A stretch of 64,000 nucleotides of DNA, taken from NCBI RefSeq assembly GCF_004801405.1, contig NZ_SSOB01000023.1:62001-126000 (forward strand), read 5' to 3'. The translations under genes were made by a program, and so were the position numbers. This DNA comes from Cohnella fermenti (GTDB lineage: Bacteria > Bacillota > Bacilli > Paenibacillales > Paenibacillaceae). Positions 25,102 to 34,942 of the stretch are shown in pieces. The notes under the pieces are model-generated. The model ran no database searches and was not told where the DNA came from. It saw only the letters and a program-made list of their open reading frames with translations. Every line of letters starts with the position of its first letter. The stretch's first letter is position 1.

Positions 25102-27435
25102 CTACTTAACGATCAGGTTTGCTCTGTACTTGCCGGGAGTAACCCCTTCATACTTCTTGAACATCCGGATAAACCCAATATCGTTCGCGTAACCTACGCC
25201 ATGCGCAATTTGGGTAATCGTCAGCGCAGAATCGGCAAGCATGTCCTTGGACTTCTCAATACGAACTTCGGCAATGTAGTCGGATACGTTCTTGCCCGTC
25301 TGCTTCTTGAACAAAGTAGATAAGTAAGAGGGCGTCAATTGGAACTGTTCGGCGATCAGGTTCAAGCCAAGCATGCCATCCATGTAGCGATTGCGAATAA
25401 ACTGATCGATATTATCCATAAGCTGCTCGTTGCGGTCCGACTTATTCGCACGAATATATTCGCAAATATAGCGATAATATTCCTTCAGTTCACCCAACAT
25501 CTCGTCAAAGGTGCCGCAGTCGGATAGTCGTTTGATGGGAGCCGGTTTATGATCCATTAGCCCGGGGTGCTTTAAGCTCGCCGAGTGAATAACCTTGACC
25601 AACGTGCCGATAACGTCGTAGAACAGGCATTTGGCCAATTCCGGCGTTAATTGCCTTAACGCGACATTATCGATAAAGTGCTGATTCAGAATGCTCTCCA
25701 CGTTGTCATAATCGCCGGATTTGACGAAATTAACGATCTGAGTCTCAATCTCGATCGGATACGAATAGAAATCTTCCGACTGGCTGACTTCGTTATAATG
25801 AATAGCTTGGCGGTGGCCTAATAAAATACGGTAGTCGACCGCTTTGAGCGCCTCGAGGTAAGCGATCCGAATGCCTTCGAGGCCCGTGTGAACCGAACTG
25901 ACTGCAATCGTCACCGTTGTTTTAAATTTGTGATGGATGGTCTCGACAAGCTTATTCGCAATCTGCTGCACCTCATCTTCCACACGCGTCTGCCGATTAT
26001 TTTCCAAATTCAACAATACCCCGATTCGATCCTTATCCAACTCGGTTGTATAGCAACGGCACCATTCACTCGTCAGGTCATCGATCAAGTTGGAGACGAC
26101 AAAACGGATTAACACCCATTCTCTCTCCGAATCATCCTTAATAAACTGGCTGCAGTCATCGATATCGATCAATAACACCATGAACTGATTGGATATCAAG
26201 TGAATATCCATAAAGGCCAGCGTCTCCGTCGTTACCGCCGCGCGGTCGACATAGCCTCTAATCAGTCTGCCTAAAAAGTTGGCGCGGATAACCGGAACTT
26301 GGGCGTCGATCGTGCTCCTAAGCCGGGACTCTTCCTTCAAGCTATGGAGAATGGAGTGATTGATGTAGTCGTACTCATTCGCAATCCCGCCCGGCGATTC
26401 GCCTCTTCCCGCCTGTATGGTTCTAACCATCTTCTTGATCGGATTGTATTGGCGATAGGCAAACAAATAGATGATTATGCTTCCCAGAATAAAACAGCAG
26501 CCGAGCAAGCTTAACGCCCAGTTTCTCAGCATATTCACATTATCGAGGAACACAGACACCGGAATGACCGACACATACTTCCACCCGGATTGTTGGGAGG
26601 TCGTATACACAGCCACCTGATTCCTGCCTAGCTCCGCGCTTTTTATCATCCCGCTCTCCCCATCGAATTGGCTCTCCGTTATCCGGAACGGCTCAGCGGC
26701 AGTCGTCAGAATAATCTCGTTGCGGTCGTTAATCACATATAAAGAGCCCCGGCTTGCCCATTCAATCTTATTGATCATCTCCTGAATCTGCTGCACATTA
26801 ATAAGAATGACGAGTTGACCTTTAATCGCCGTCTTCTCTCCCAAGGGCAGGGAAAGAGTGTACGGAATCACTTGTTCCGAACTTAATCCGTCCACCAACA
26901 CAACAGAGTTCCCGTAGGTCTTGTAATGATAGCCGGTTAACAAGTCGGACTTCCATTGCGCGTAATCGACACCCATGAATCGATGAATCTTATCATAGAA
27001 GATGGACGAGCTTAATTTGGATGTGGGCGTCAGGATCGTATCGCCGCTTGCGATGTAGACGTAGAAGTCGTCAATGATGCTGCCTGCGTTCTTATACCGC
27101 CATAAGTCCGAGGCAAAATCGAGAAATTTATAGGCATTCTCGGATTCGTCCATCGCATTGCCAAGCTGGATCAGCTCCTGCAGCTTGGGATTCCAGGTCA
27201 CCTCGTAGGCCAGTTGATCGACTTCATTAATCCGGCTATCCATGACCCCTCTCATCTGTTCCAGCATGGCCATATTGTATCGAATGGCATTATCCTTCAT
27301 CGCATTGGTTGCTTTCTGGTACAGCAACGAGCCAATCCCGATCGGAACACACAGGACAACAGCGTAAGATACTAGCAAGGCAATAAGAATGCTTTTGCGA
27401 TTATATTTTTGGAATCTTTTTAATTTATCGCTCAT
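25102..27435 (-). CDS. Membrane-anchored AraC-family regulator (one-component sensor)
   Basis: A 777-aa protein joining an extracytoplasmic sensor to an AraC DNA-binding domain. A first helix lies at about 15-38 (ILIALLVSYAVVLCVPIGIG), a Cache-like outside region to about 295, and a second helix at about 300-325. A long cytoplasmic middle region follows. The C-terminal double helix-turn-helix begins near 670 (GLNLIAEQFQLTPSYLSTLF; ITQIAHGVGYANDIGFIRMF; TPGKYR). Such proteins act like fused YesM/YesN without phosphorylation and switch on nearby polysaccharide-use genes. It is followed by a strong terminator; the next operon downstream (SBP at 24841) is a likely target. Confidence 0.92.
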   Translation of the reverse strand: MSDKLKRFQKYNRKSILIALLVSYAVVLCVPIGIGSLLYQKATNAMKDNAIRYNMAMLEQMRGVMDSRINEVDQLAYEVTWNPKLQELIQLGNAMDESENAYKFLDFASDLWRYKNAGSIIDDFYVYIASGDTILTPTSKLSSSIFYDKIHRFMGVDYAQWKSDLLTGYHYKTYGNSVVLVDGLSSEQVIPYTLSLPLGEKTAIKGQLVILINVQQIQEMINKIEWASRGSLYVINDRNEIILTTAAEPFRITESQFDGESGMIKSAELGRNQVAVYTTSQQSGWKYVSVIPVSVFLDNVNMLRNWALSLLGCCFILGSIIIYLFAYRQYNPIKKMVRTIQAGRGESPGGIANEYDYINHSILHSLKEESRLRSTIDAQVPVIRANFLGRLIRGYVDRAAVTTETLAFMDIHLISNQFMVLLIDIDDCSQFIKDDSEREWVLIRFVVSNLIDDLTSEWCRCYTTELDKDRIGVLLNLENNRQTRVEDEVQQIANKLVETIHHKFKTTVTIAVSSVHTGLEGIRIAYLEALKAVDYRILLGHRQAIHYNEVSQSEDFYSYPIEIETQIVNFVKSGDYDNVESILNQHFIDNVALRQLTPELAKCLFYDVIGTLVKVIHSASLKHPGLMDHKPAPIKRLSDCGTFDEMLGELKEYYRYICEYIRANKSDRNEQLMDNIDQFIRNRYMDGMLGLNLIAEQFQLTPSYLSTLFKKQTGKNVSDYIAEVRIEKSKDMLADSALTITQIAHGVGYANDIGFIRMFKKYEGVTPGKYRANLIVK

Positions 27436-27457
27436 GCCTGAGCCCCCTGCCTCGTTC

Positions 27458-27471
27458 CGAATGCGCTTTCA
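27458..27471. promoter_or_regulatory. cre-like site upstream of AraC regulator
   Basis: CGAATGCGCTTTCA agrees with the CcpA cre consensus at 12 of 14 positions and has a near-palindromic core (GAAtGCGCtTTC). It is 23 bases upstream of the ATG of the membrane AraC regulator, where binding would block transcription. Confidence 0.4.
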
Positions 27472-27557
27472 CAATTGTATCCGATTCCCTGTCAATCGAG
27501 AATATCAAGCTGCCGTGCAGTCCGTCAAGCTCGAGTGAACTCCCCAGCATGCAATAA

Positions 27558-27591
27558 GCCCCCGAACCGTCGCAAGGACAAGCTCGGGGGC
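27558..27591 (-). terminator. Hairpin terminator after Gfo/Idh gene
   Basis: An 8-bp perfect stem (GCCCCCGA/TCGGGGGC) with an 18-base loop, 12 bases past the oxidoreductase stop. Only TTATT follows on the minus strand, so termination may be partial, leaving some read-through into the AraC gene. Confidence 0.6.
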
Positions 27592-27602
27592 CTGCAATCG
27601 TT

Positions 27603-28688
27603 TTAATTTGCCTGCAAAGCGTCGATAATCATCTTGAAAATGCTCAAATCCTGTTTGAAGTCCTCAGGAGTTGTTTTTGGCGTCAAGTCGTTTACGATAA
27701 CGTCATGCAAGTATTGAAGCTCGGAAGTGTATGGATCGGTGAACGTGGGACGGATCACAGATTCCGTATATTGTTCCCCTGCCGTCTCACTTAAGAACAA
27801 TCGAGTCGGAAGATGCCGGATATAGGGAGTGTCGAACTGAACCTTCACCGATTTATCGCTTGCATATACCTCTACATGCGCATCGAAGCGTCCTTGTTGG
27901 TCGGTCCCCGTCTCGAAGGTAACAGAGAAAGGGCCATAATCGAATATAGCGCTAAGAAATACGCTGCCATTGTCAGTCGCCCTGGCGCCGGCCACGCCAT
28001 TCGGCATACCAAGAGCCTCGCGCATAGCGGAGAGGTCGTGACTGGACAAGCCGCACAGCAATCGATAAATGGAATTGTGCGGCGAATCGGGAGCCAGTCC
28101 TGTTGCTTCGCTAACCAGCGCTTTCGCTCGTCTTTGTTTCTCTTCCTTTAACGCCTCGGGAATGTCGTCGTAGGAGACGACCCGACTCGTCGGTTGAATG
28201 AAGTAACGATTAGGGCCGATAATATCTCTGACTCTCGCATATTGAATACGATCCAGACCTCCGATTGCACTTGCCGCTCGCACGAATGAAGCCGCATAGC
28301 GCCTCATGTAACCGACCATGATTTTGACATCGTTACGCGTCTGCGCGCTGACGATGGCATCCGCCTCCGCCTGCGTCAGACACATCGGCTTCTCAATAAA
28401 GACGTGCTTGCCGCGATCGGCTGCCGCAATTGCATACTCCGCATGATATTCATCGCTGTTCAACACAAAGACAACATCCAGTTCGTCCTGCTTTACAAGG
28501 TCGGTGTACTCGTTATAGAGATGCTCGACCCGATATCTCTCGCCCATGTGCTCAACCAGCTTAGGCGAAATATCGCATAATGCTGCAATTCGAAATTGCT
28601 GTGGAAGCGACTCCAGTACAGGCAAATGAATAACCTGCGCCACCTCGCCTAAACCGATAATGCCTACGTTTAAAATTTGTGGTTCCAT
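27603..28688 (-). CDS. Gfo/Idh/MocA-family oxidoreductase
   Basis: A 361-aa NAD(P)-dependent dehydrogenase. The Rossmann start is LNVGIIGLGEVAQVIHLPVL, and VFIEKPMCLT carries the EKP motif near residue 100. The downstream half includes DSPHNSIYRLLCGLSSHDLS, where the conserved His of the active site is expected. AAGGAGAG precedes ATG 28688. It follows the GH63-like glycosidase by 13 bases and shares its transcript, which suggests that it processes the sugar released by that enzyme or by GH30. It is only distantly similar to the other three Gfo/Idh proteins here, implying a different substrate. Confidence 0.9.
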   Translation of the reverse strand: MEPQILNVGIIGLGEVAQVIHLPVLESLPQQFRIAALCDISPKLVEHMGERYRVEHLYNEYTDLVKQDELDVVFVLNSDEYHAEYAIAAADRGKHVFIEKPMCLTQAEADAIVSAQTRNDVKIMVGYMRRYAASFVRAASAIGGLDRIQYARVRDIIGPNRYFIQPTSRVVSYDDIPEALKEEKQRRAKALVSEATGLAPDSPHNSIYRLLCGLSSHDLSAMREALGMPNGVAGARATDNGSVFLSAIFDYGPFSVTFETGTDQQGRFDAHVEVYASDKSVKVQFDTPYIRHLPTRLFLSETAGEQYTESVIRPTFTDPYTSELQYLHDVIVNDLTPKTTPEDFKQDLSIFKMIIDALQAN

Positions 28689-28701
28689 CGACTCTCTCTC
28701 C

Positions 28702-30444
28702 TTATTGGGAAGCGGGCCACAACAAGCAAGCCGTCAGCGCTGCCGTCCAGTGATAGTCCCGAATCGAATCATATTTCTGCCGGATATCGTAGGGCAGTTG
28801 ACGCGGCCCCTTCCGATCGCAAGCGATCGGGGGCCGTCCGTCTGCGGAATCGTAATATTCGAACGTCACGCCATATTGCTCGTAATAAGTTTGAACAAGC
28901 TCAATCGTTCGCTCCGACAGGAAGTCCGCTTCTTCATAACGTTTATGCTTTCTTAAACCCAGGATAATCAAATAATTCAAGTTGATCCAGACCGGCCCTC
29001 GCCACATATCGGTCGACCATGTCGGTTCGGAGATGGCAAGGCTCGGAAGCGGATATTGGGTTTGAAAATGCCGCTCGTCCTTCATCCACTTGACCAGCCG
29101 ATCGATCTGATCCTCCCGAATCCCATCAAGCAGCAAAGGGACGAAGCCGCTCACCGCCAATACCTTCGAGAAACTTCCGTCGAACCTGCGGTCATAAAAG
29201 AAGCCGTCCTCGTCGTCCCATAACGTCTCCAAAATTTCCTTTTCCATCTTAAGCGCCGATTGCTCCCAGACAAGAGCCTTCTCTGCATGTCCCAGCTCCC
29301 GGCAGATGGAGGCTGCAGCGGCCATATCCTGCACCATAAATACATTAAAATCGACAGCATCCAGCTTGCAGGCTTCATCGAACCGACTGGAATTGTCCAT
29401 CCCCGATTCACCCGACCGGCAGTTGACATCCCCCTCAATATCCCATTCCAGCAGGCCGTTGCCGTTCAGATCGCGATGCTTCAGATTCCACAACAGATAG
29501 GATTCAAGCCGGGGAAGCGCCTCTTCCAATAAGGCTTCTTGTTGGTGATGCATATAATTCTGCCAAATTCCCCAGGCCATTACAGGAGGCTGCGTGATAG
29601 CGGATCGCCTGCCTTGCACCGACACCTGGTGAGGCAGCATGCCGTCGCTCCTCTGCGAATCCAGCATACTCGCCAGGCATTCCCAGGCAATAAGGGGCGA
29701 CAAACGATTCATGGCAAGAGAATGGAAGACGGTATCCCAAAGCCACATATCCTTGTGAGGCACACGGTCCGGCGTGGACCAAAATCGTTTATGCGCACCT
29801 TCGGGACCCAGAGTATTAACCTTCATAACGCTTACGCATTTGTGCAGGAGCTCTGTGCGACGATCCGATGCCAAGCGCGGGACAAGGGTATGAATGCGCA
29901 ATCGCTCTTGTATGGCCCCATTGACATCGAGCTTGACTCCCTCTCTCGCTCTCCGACAGGCTTCTTCGACCGAGTTGCCGAAGGCCAAAGCAAACCGGCT
30001 TCCGGTCGCAAGCACAACGACAGCATCGCCCTTGCGCTTGTCGCAAGAGATTTGGCAACCGTCCTCGCGAACCACGCCGGACTCCTCCCCGTTTTCTTCC
30101 AACAGCCTGCATTCTTCAGCCGACGAATATACGCCGATGATGGTATGCCAGGCGGCAAAAACAAGCTTTGTCTCACCCGCATCGCCCTCGAAGAGACAGG
30201 CGTCGCCTGTTGCGAATCGAAGTCTGGCTTCGTCATCCAGGGGAATGAGCAGCTTCCTTCTTAACGGAGTATGTATCAGAAGGGATAATCGCTCCGCCCC
30301 CCAGGTTGCTGCAAAGTCCGAGCTTGCGCATGTCTCGCCATCCCAACCGGAGAACGCAAACAGTCCTCCCTCACCCAGCACTTGAGGCAATGATGCAAGG
30401 TCCAATAATGAAGAGTCCAAAGACATAAAATTTGAAGTTTCCAT
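28702..30444 (-). CDS. GH63-like (alpha/alpha)6 glycosidase, intracellular
   Basis: A 580-aa protein. The N-terminal 190 residues are a beta-rich domain and the rest is an (alpha/alpha)6 barrel. Features shared with GH63, trehalase and related clan GH-G enzymes are KDMWLWDTVFHSLA, RSDGMLPHQ, GLLEWDIEGD, GESGMDNSSRFD (likely the catalytic acid-Asp region) and WRGPVWINLNYLI. It has no signal peptide. Such bacterial enzymes remove alpha-glucosyl or related residues from oligosaccharides; the exact specificity is not visible, and rhamnosidase-like activities are also known among toroid enzymes. AAGGAGC precedes ATG 30444. It is 18 bases downstream of the secreted GH30-type enzyme. Confidence 0.82.
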   Translation of the reverse strand: METSNFMSLDSSLLDLASLPQVLGEGGLFAFSGWDGETCASSDFAATWGAERLSLLIHTPLRRKLLIPLDDEARLRFATGDACLFEGDAGETKLVFAAWHTIIGVYSSAEECRLLEENGEESGVVREDGCQISCDKRKGDAVVVLATGSRFALAFGNSVEEACRRAREGVKLDVNGAIQERLRIHTLVPRLASDRRTELLHKCVSVMKVNTLGPEGAHKRFWSTPDRVPHKDMWLWDTVFHSLAMNRLSPLIAWECLASMLDSQRSDGMLPHQVSVQGRRSAITQPPVMAWGIWQNYMHHQQEALLEEALPRLESYLLWNLKHRDLNGNGLLEWDIEGDVNCRSGESGMDNSSRFDEACKLDAVDFNVFMVQDMAAAASICRELGHAEKALVWEQSALKMEKEILETLWDDEDGFFYDRRFDGSFSKVLAVSGFVPLLLDGIREDQIDRLVKWMKDERHFQTQYPLPSLAISEPTWSTDMWRGPVWINLNYLIILGLRKHKRYEEADFLSERTIELVQTYYEQYGVTFEYYDSADGRPPIACDRKGPRQLPYDIRQKYDSIRDYHWTAALTACLLWPASQ

Positions 30445-30462
30445 ACGTTTGCTCCTTATGGC

Positions 30463-33400
30463 TCAGCGATTGACAAGCACTGTCATCTCGTCGCTTGATA
30501 CGCTTCCTGCCGCGTTGACGAGCTCCGCGCGGTAAACATACGTTCCATTCGCTCTGCCCGTCAACGCCAGCACCGCCGACTGCGCGGCCGGGGTCCGGCC
30601 GTTCAACACCTGCGAGTAAATCAAGACGCCATTCTCATACAAATTGTACGTTGTACCGTTTGTTCCCCACCACATGTTCATACTGATCACATAATTCCCG
30701 TCGCCATCCCAGTTGTCGTTCATGAGCAGCGGCTTGCTCGGACGATCTTCCGCAGAAGCCGGCGGCGGAACATCGTCATCAAGAACAAGCGTGCCGAATT
30801 CGCTTGTGTTCCTGTAATTATCGCTGGTACCGGACCATACGATGACATTCTCCCGATTGGCGCCGACATCCCGGTCGTCATTGGCCAGATCGAAGCCGAT
30901 CGCAACATCCGGAGCCGGCACAACCCCAAGGCTGGTCCACGGAATCGCCACCTCTACGGTGTAGCCGTCCTCCGTGTCATGCCATGCCGTTTGATAAGCT
31001 GCGCCCGTATTGACATACATGCTGTCCCTGTTCGCTGTGTATCCGATAAATAATTGCTTGTCCAGCCCTGCGTACGCCCCCGCCTTCTCGTTCGACGGAT
31101 TCACGAATATCTCGATCGCATCGTTGTTGTATACGTTCGAAGAACCGAATTTCAGCGCTTCATCCGTTACCTTCGCTGCGATGTACAGATTTTGTGCGTC
31201 CCATTTCGCTCCGAAGTTCACGATATTGTTGACGGGAAGCTGATTGTTATAGATCGTTTTATTCGCTTTGGTCGTCAACTGCCAATCCTCCGTCAACAGC
31301 CCGTCTACGACAACCTCCTCCGACGTCTTGGCCGCATGAACGATTCTGTCGGACGACACCTCGGGTGTCGCAGCCGTCTTCGTAAATATCGCGTTCACTT
31401 CTTGCGTGCCCTCATTGTCGAATTCATCCTTGGCCGCAATGACAAATGTGTTCATGCCTTCATTTAATGCCTGTTTGATATAGAAAGAACGGTCGGCACG
31501 AAGCGCATAGCTTGCACCATTGATCGTGAAGCTGGTTACGTCCTCGCTCACTTGACCTGCCACTACAAACTCGGAATCCTCCGTCTCGACCGAAGCTTGG
31601 GCAACAGCAATGATCGGCTCATGCCAATCGCTTGCTACCGAGATCGTGACCGGTTCGGAGACGTTGCCATTGGCATCGGTGGCGATAAGCGTAAAGGAGT
31701 TTGTCCCCTCCGACAGCGTCACCGTATGCTCGAAGGTCAGATCGTCTCCAACCGGGACCGAATCGGAATTGATGCTGATCGTCGCGGGCGCATTCACTTT
31801 ACCTTTAATTACGTATGTCGGGATGTTGACCTTATCCGCCAGTTTATCAAGCGTAATGGCCAGATAAGCAGGATCGTAGACGATATTAAGATAATGCCAC
31901 GATGTATTGCCGCTCGCATCCGTCGCCTCGATCTGAATTCGGTTTGCCCCTTCGGTCAGCTCAACCGCTGCCGAGAAGCTGTTGTCGGAGCCCAATGAGA
32001 CCGTCTGTCCATTCACCTTGACTATAGAAGCTTCATCTACAGTTCCGGCAATCTCGATATCCCCATCCCGACTAATATACTTTTTGCCGTCGTAAATCAG
32101 GCTCGCCGGTTTGCTGAATTCGATAGCGGGACCTGTCGTGTCTGCGGCGGACGTGACCGCGATCGTCACGCTGCGCGCCGGAACCAGCACATTGGCAATC
32201 GCACCGCCTATTACATTTTTGGATTGCTGCAGGTTCGTGTCGGCGATGGTATACACGCTGGCGCTGGCGCCGGACAGGCCATTAATCGTGAACCGCTTGT
32301 CGACAGCGGAAGTGTTTACGAGCACCGCCACTGTGCTGTCGTTATTTTCAAAGGCGACCATATCGCTGCGATGGCCCATAGCGTTTACGATCGAGCTGTC
32401 AGTCGTTGACATCCGCTTGACTGCGGTGCCAATCGGCACGTTGTTAAAAATCTTCTCGAGAATATCGAACATTTTGCCTTTTCTGACGGAGTTGACGCCA
32501 TCCCCGTCGATAATCGTCTGCTGCGCGGTGTCGTCAATGGAATACCTGGGGTCCCATCCCCACCACCAGAACCAATAATTGTTCGCGACCCAGGCCATAT
32601 CGGCGGCAAAAACTTGCGCGGAAACGATAGCTCGATCGATCTGCGTCGGCGCTTCAAGCTGGCCGGCCGGACTGAATTCCGTCATCCACCGGTCCTTTCC
32701 GGGGAACTGATCTGCGCCGTCCACATACGCTTGAACCTCCGAATCCGAGTCGGTTACCCGGGTGTACGAATGAACGGCGAACGCGCCAATCGCATCGGCA
32801 AAGGCAGAATCGGCCTGCAGTTCGGCAAATTGATCTCCTAAGAAGTGTTTGACCTCTTTATAAGCCCCGGCTTCCGGAGCGATCAGCAACAGATCGCCGT
32901 AACCGGAATTATCCAGCTTGTTGCGCAGCAGCTTTAATACGCGTTTGTATTGCTCCTTCTCATAATGAGCGGCCTGGTACTGCACAATGGCATCGGGCTC
33001 GTTCTGCATGCTGAATGCGACGGGAAGCGGGAGACCCTGGGCGCCAATATAATCCAACGCGTTCACAACATATTGAGCGAAATCTTGTTCCTTACTCTGA
33101 AGCAGCGTAGCGGGCGTCCCATCCGCATTGACGCCGGATATATCATTGTTGGACTTCATGCCGGGAGGCGGAGAAAAAATGTTGAGCAAATATTGAGAAA
33201 CACCGTTATCGACAGCCGTCTGAATATTGGAGGCGAGCGAATCCATAGCGCTCGTATTCAAGGACCCATCCGCATTGCCGGCCGTTCCTCTCAGTTCAAT
33301 GCGGAACATCGTAATGCCGAGGTCTTGATAAATCGCCTGCTGCGCAGCATACTTGGTGTTAAAGTCCGGACTTTGGCTGGACGGGTTGATTCCCCAGCCT

Positions 33401-34923
33401 TTTACCGTTTGATAGGTTTGGGGCAATACCGTCGCCGCAAAGGACGGAAGCGAGTCCATATCGTCTCTCGGCTTTATATTCAGCAGCATGGACTTGGCGA
33501 CCGTATGGCTCTCGCTATCCTCAGCCGTGACATCGACCGTGAACTCTCCTGCTTCGGCAGGCGTTCCCGACAACTCTCCGGTAGCGGCATTGACGCCAAG
33601 TCCTGCCGGCAATCCCGCTGCACTCCAAGCATAAGGCTGAACACCGCCGTTCGCTTGAAGGATCGTATGATAACCTACATTCAGCAGGCCGTCGTTCAAG
33701 CTATCGCTCGCGATGGTTAACGGTGCTGCAGGCGTGTACGAAATATACTTCACGTCGTCCAAATGATAATAGATGGCGGGAAGACCGGCTGTAGAAGCCT
33801 TAAAGCTGGCCCCCGTGAAATAATTCCAGTTGAACTCCGATGCGTTGGCGCTCTGCGATCCGTCCGCCCCTTTATAAAAGGAGCCATGATTATAAAATTC
33901 GTTAAGAGGAATAGTAACCAGCTTCCACTGCTGCAAATCCTCTGTCCCGATGTAATCGGATAAAGAGAGCCTGCTCTCGACGGTGTCCGATCCGTTTAAG
34001 GAAAGAATCCCTACCCCCATCTGTTGACGGAAAGCCTCTTCGGCCGAGTCGATGTAAATCCAGAACTGCAGCGCCACGTTATCCCTGCTAGGCAAGATGC
34101 TGAGATTGACCGAGCCGATTCGGGTCAAAACATTTGCGGTGTCGGCATTGGCTTTCACTCTTAGCGAATAGGCGCCTTCTTGAACTTTGCTCGTGCTGGC
34201 GACCTCGTGGCCAAATCCTGTGCCTTGCATCCAGCTATTGATCAGCGAATCCTTATACAATTGCCGCAGCACCTTGCCGCCGGTCCCAATGTGAAGCTCA
34301 ATAACCTTCGTATAGCTGTTCCCGGAGTCGTCCACGGCTACGGCCGCAATGGAATAATCGCCTTGCGGCGCATTGTACCAGGACCGCAATCCGCTGCCGT
34401 CTGCGCTCTGGCCGATCGACGTGCCGTTCCGATAATATTTTACTGTCGCAACCGTCCCGTCGCTATCGCTTGTAGCTGTCATAAAGTATACGGTAGCTTG
34501 CGTCGCATAGGTCGCATCTCCGTCGCCCGGATATATGCTGCTAATGACAGGCGGTTGATTGCTTGCCGAGGACCCGGTCTCCACTGGAACGATTACCGCT
34601 TCGGACAGCGTTGCCCCCGTATAAGCTCTCAGTTTATAAACATAAGCTGTGCCAGAGGTCAAAGCGGAATCCGTAAATTGTGTGTCAGAGGTTACGTCGC
34701 CCACCTGTTGATCGTTCCGATAAATATAGTAACCATCGGGTGCCGTTCCGCCCGCGGGGGCGGACCAGTGCAGTATAGAGGAGGATGCGCTCGTTGAAGC
34801 GGTTACATTTTGAGGTTTTCCAATACTGCCCGCTGCTTCGGTCCTCGCAGGAAGCCATGTGCCAAGCAAACTAAGAAGCAACACGCCAACAATCCATGAT
34901 TTCAAGCTGCTGCGTTTTTTCAT
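30463..34923 (-). CDS. Secreted multimodular GH30-like glycosidase
   Basis: 1486 aa with a signal peptide (1-30, ending TEAA). Order: FN3 (about 37-112); Ig-like domain (120-215); a beta-sandwich ending [10 protein letters not shown] (220-400); putative Ig domain with [19 protein letters not shown] (400-485); a clan-A catalytic domain (490-900) with [15 protein letters not shown], acid/base Glu642 in SMQNEPD and nucleophile Glu749 in WMTEFSPAG; three Ig-like repeats rich in ATDANGN-type motifs (930-1180); a CBM9-like domain ([27 protein letters not shown]); and a final Ig-like domain. GH30 enzymes cleave beta-linked glycans such as xylan, beta-1,6-glucan or beta-galactan; which one is unknown. 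The start is ATG 34923, with GGGGAAGAG 9 bases upstream. Confidence 0.88.
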   Translation of the reverse strand: MKKRSSLKSWIVGVLLLSLLGTWLPARTEAAGSIGKPQNVTASTSASSSILHWSAPAGGTAPDGYYIYRNDQQVGDVTSDTQFTDSALTSGTAYVYKLRAYTGATLSEAVIVPVETGSSASNQPPVISSIYPGDGDATYATQATVYFMTATSDSDGTVATVKYYRNGTSIGQSADGSGLRSWYNAPQGDYSIAAVAVDDSGNSYTKVIELHIGTGGKVLRQLYKDSLINSWMQGTGFGHEVASTSKVQEGAYSLRVKANADTANVLTRIGSVNLSILPSRDNVALQFWIYIDSAEEAFRQQMGVGILSLNGSDTVESRLSLSDYIGTEDLQQWKLVTIPLNEFYNHGSFYKGADGSQSANASEFNWNYFTGASFKASTAGLPAIYYHLDDVKYISYTPAAPLTIASDSLNDGLLNVGYHTILQANGGVQPYAWSAAGLPAGLGVNAATGELSGTPAEAGEFTVDVTAEDSESHTVAKSMLLNIKPRDDMDSLPSFAATVLPQTYQTVKGWGINPSSQSPDFNTKYAAQQAIYQDLGITMFRIELRGTAGNADGSLNTSAMDSLASNIQTAVDNGVSQYLLNIFSPPPGMKSNNDISGVNADGTPATLLQSKEQDFAQYVVNALDYIGAQGLPLPVAFSMQNEPDAIVQYQAAHYEKEQYKRVLKLLRNKLDNSGYGDLLLIAPEAGAYKEVKHFLGDQFAELQADSAFADAIGAFAVHSYTRVTDSDSEVQAYVDGADQFPGKDRWMTEFSPAGQLEAPTQIDRAIVSAQVFAADMAWVANNYWFWWWGWDPRYSIDDTAQQTIIDGDGVNSVRKGKMFDILEKIFNNVPIGTAVKRMSTTDSSIVNAMGHRSDMVAFENNDSTVAVLVNTSAVDKRFTINGLSGASASVYTIADTNLQQSKNVIGGAIANVLVPARSVTIAVTSAADTTGPAIEFSKPASLIYDGKKYISRDGDIEIAGTVDEASIVKVNGQTVSLGSDNSFSAAVELTEGANRIQIEATDASGNTSWHYLNIVYDPAYLAITLDKLADKVNIPTYVIKGKVNAPATISINSDSVPVGDDLTFEHTVTLSEGTNSFTLIATDANGNVSEPVTISVASDWHEPIIAVAQASVETEDSEFVVAGQVSEDVTSFTINGASYALRADRSFYIKQALNEGMNTFVIAAKDEFDNEGTQEVNAIFTKTAATPEVSSDRIVHAAKTSEEVVVDGLLTEDWQLTTKANKTIYNNQLPVNNIVNFGAKWDAQNLYIAAKVTDEALKFGSSNVYNNDAIEIFVNPSNEKAGAYAGLDKQLFIGYTANRDSMYVNTGAAYQTAWHDTEDGYTVEVAIPWTSLGVVPAPDVAIGFDLANDDRDVGANRENVIVWSGTSDNYRNTSEFGTLVLDDDVPPPASAEDRPSKPLLMNDNWDGDGNYVISMNMWWGTNGTTYNLYENGVLIYSQVLNGRTPAAQSAVLALTGRANGTYVYRAELVNAAGSVSSDEMTVLVNR

Positions 34924-34942
34924 GTCCGTCACTCTTCCCCTT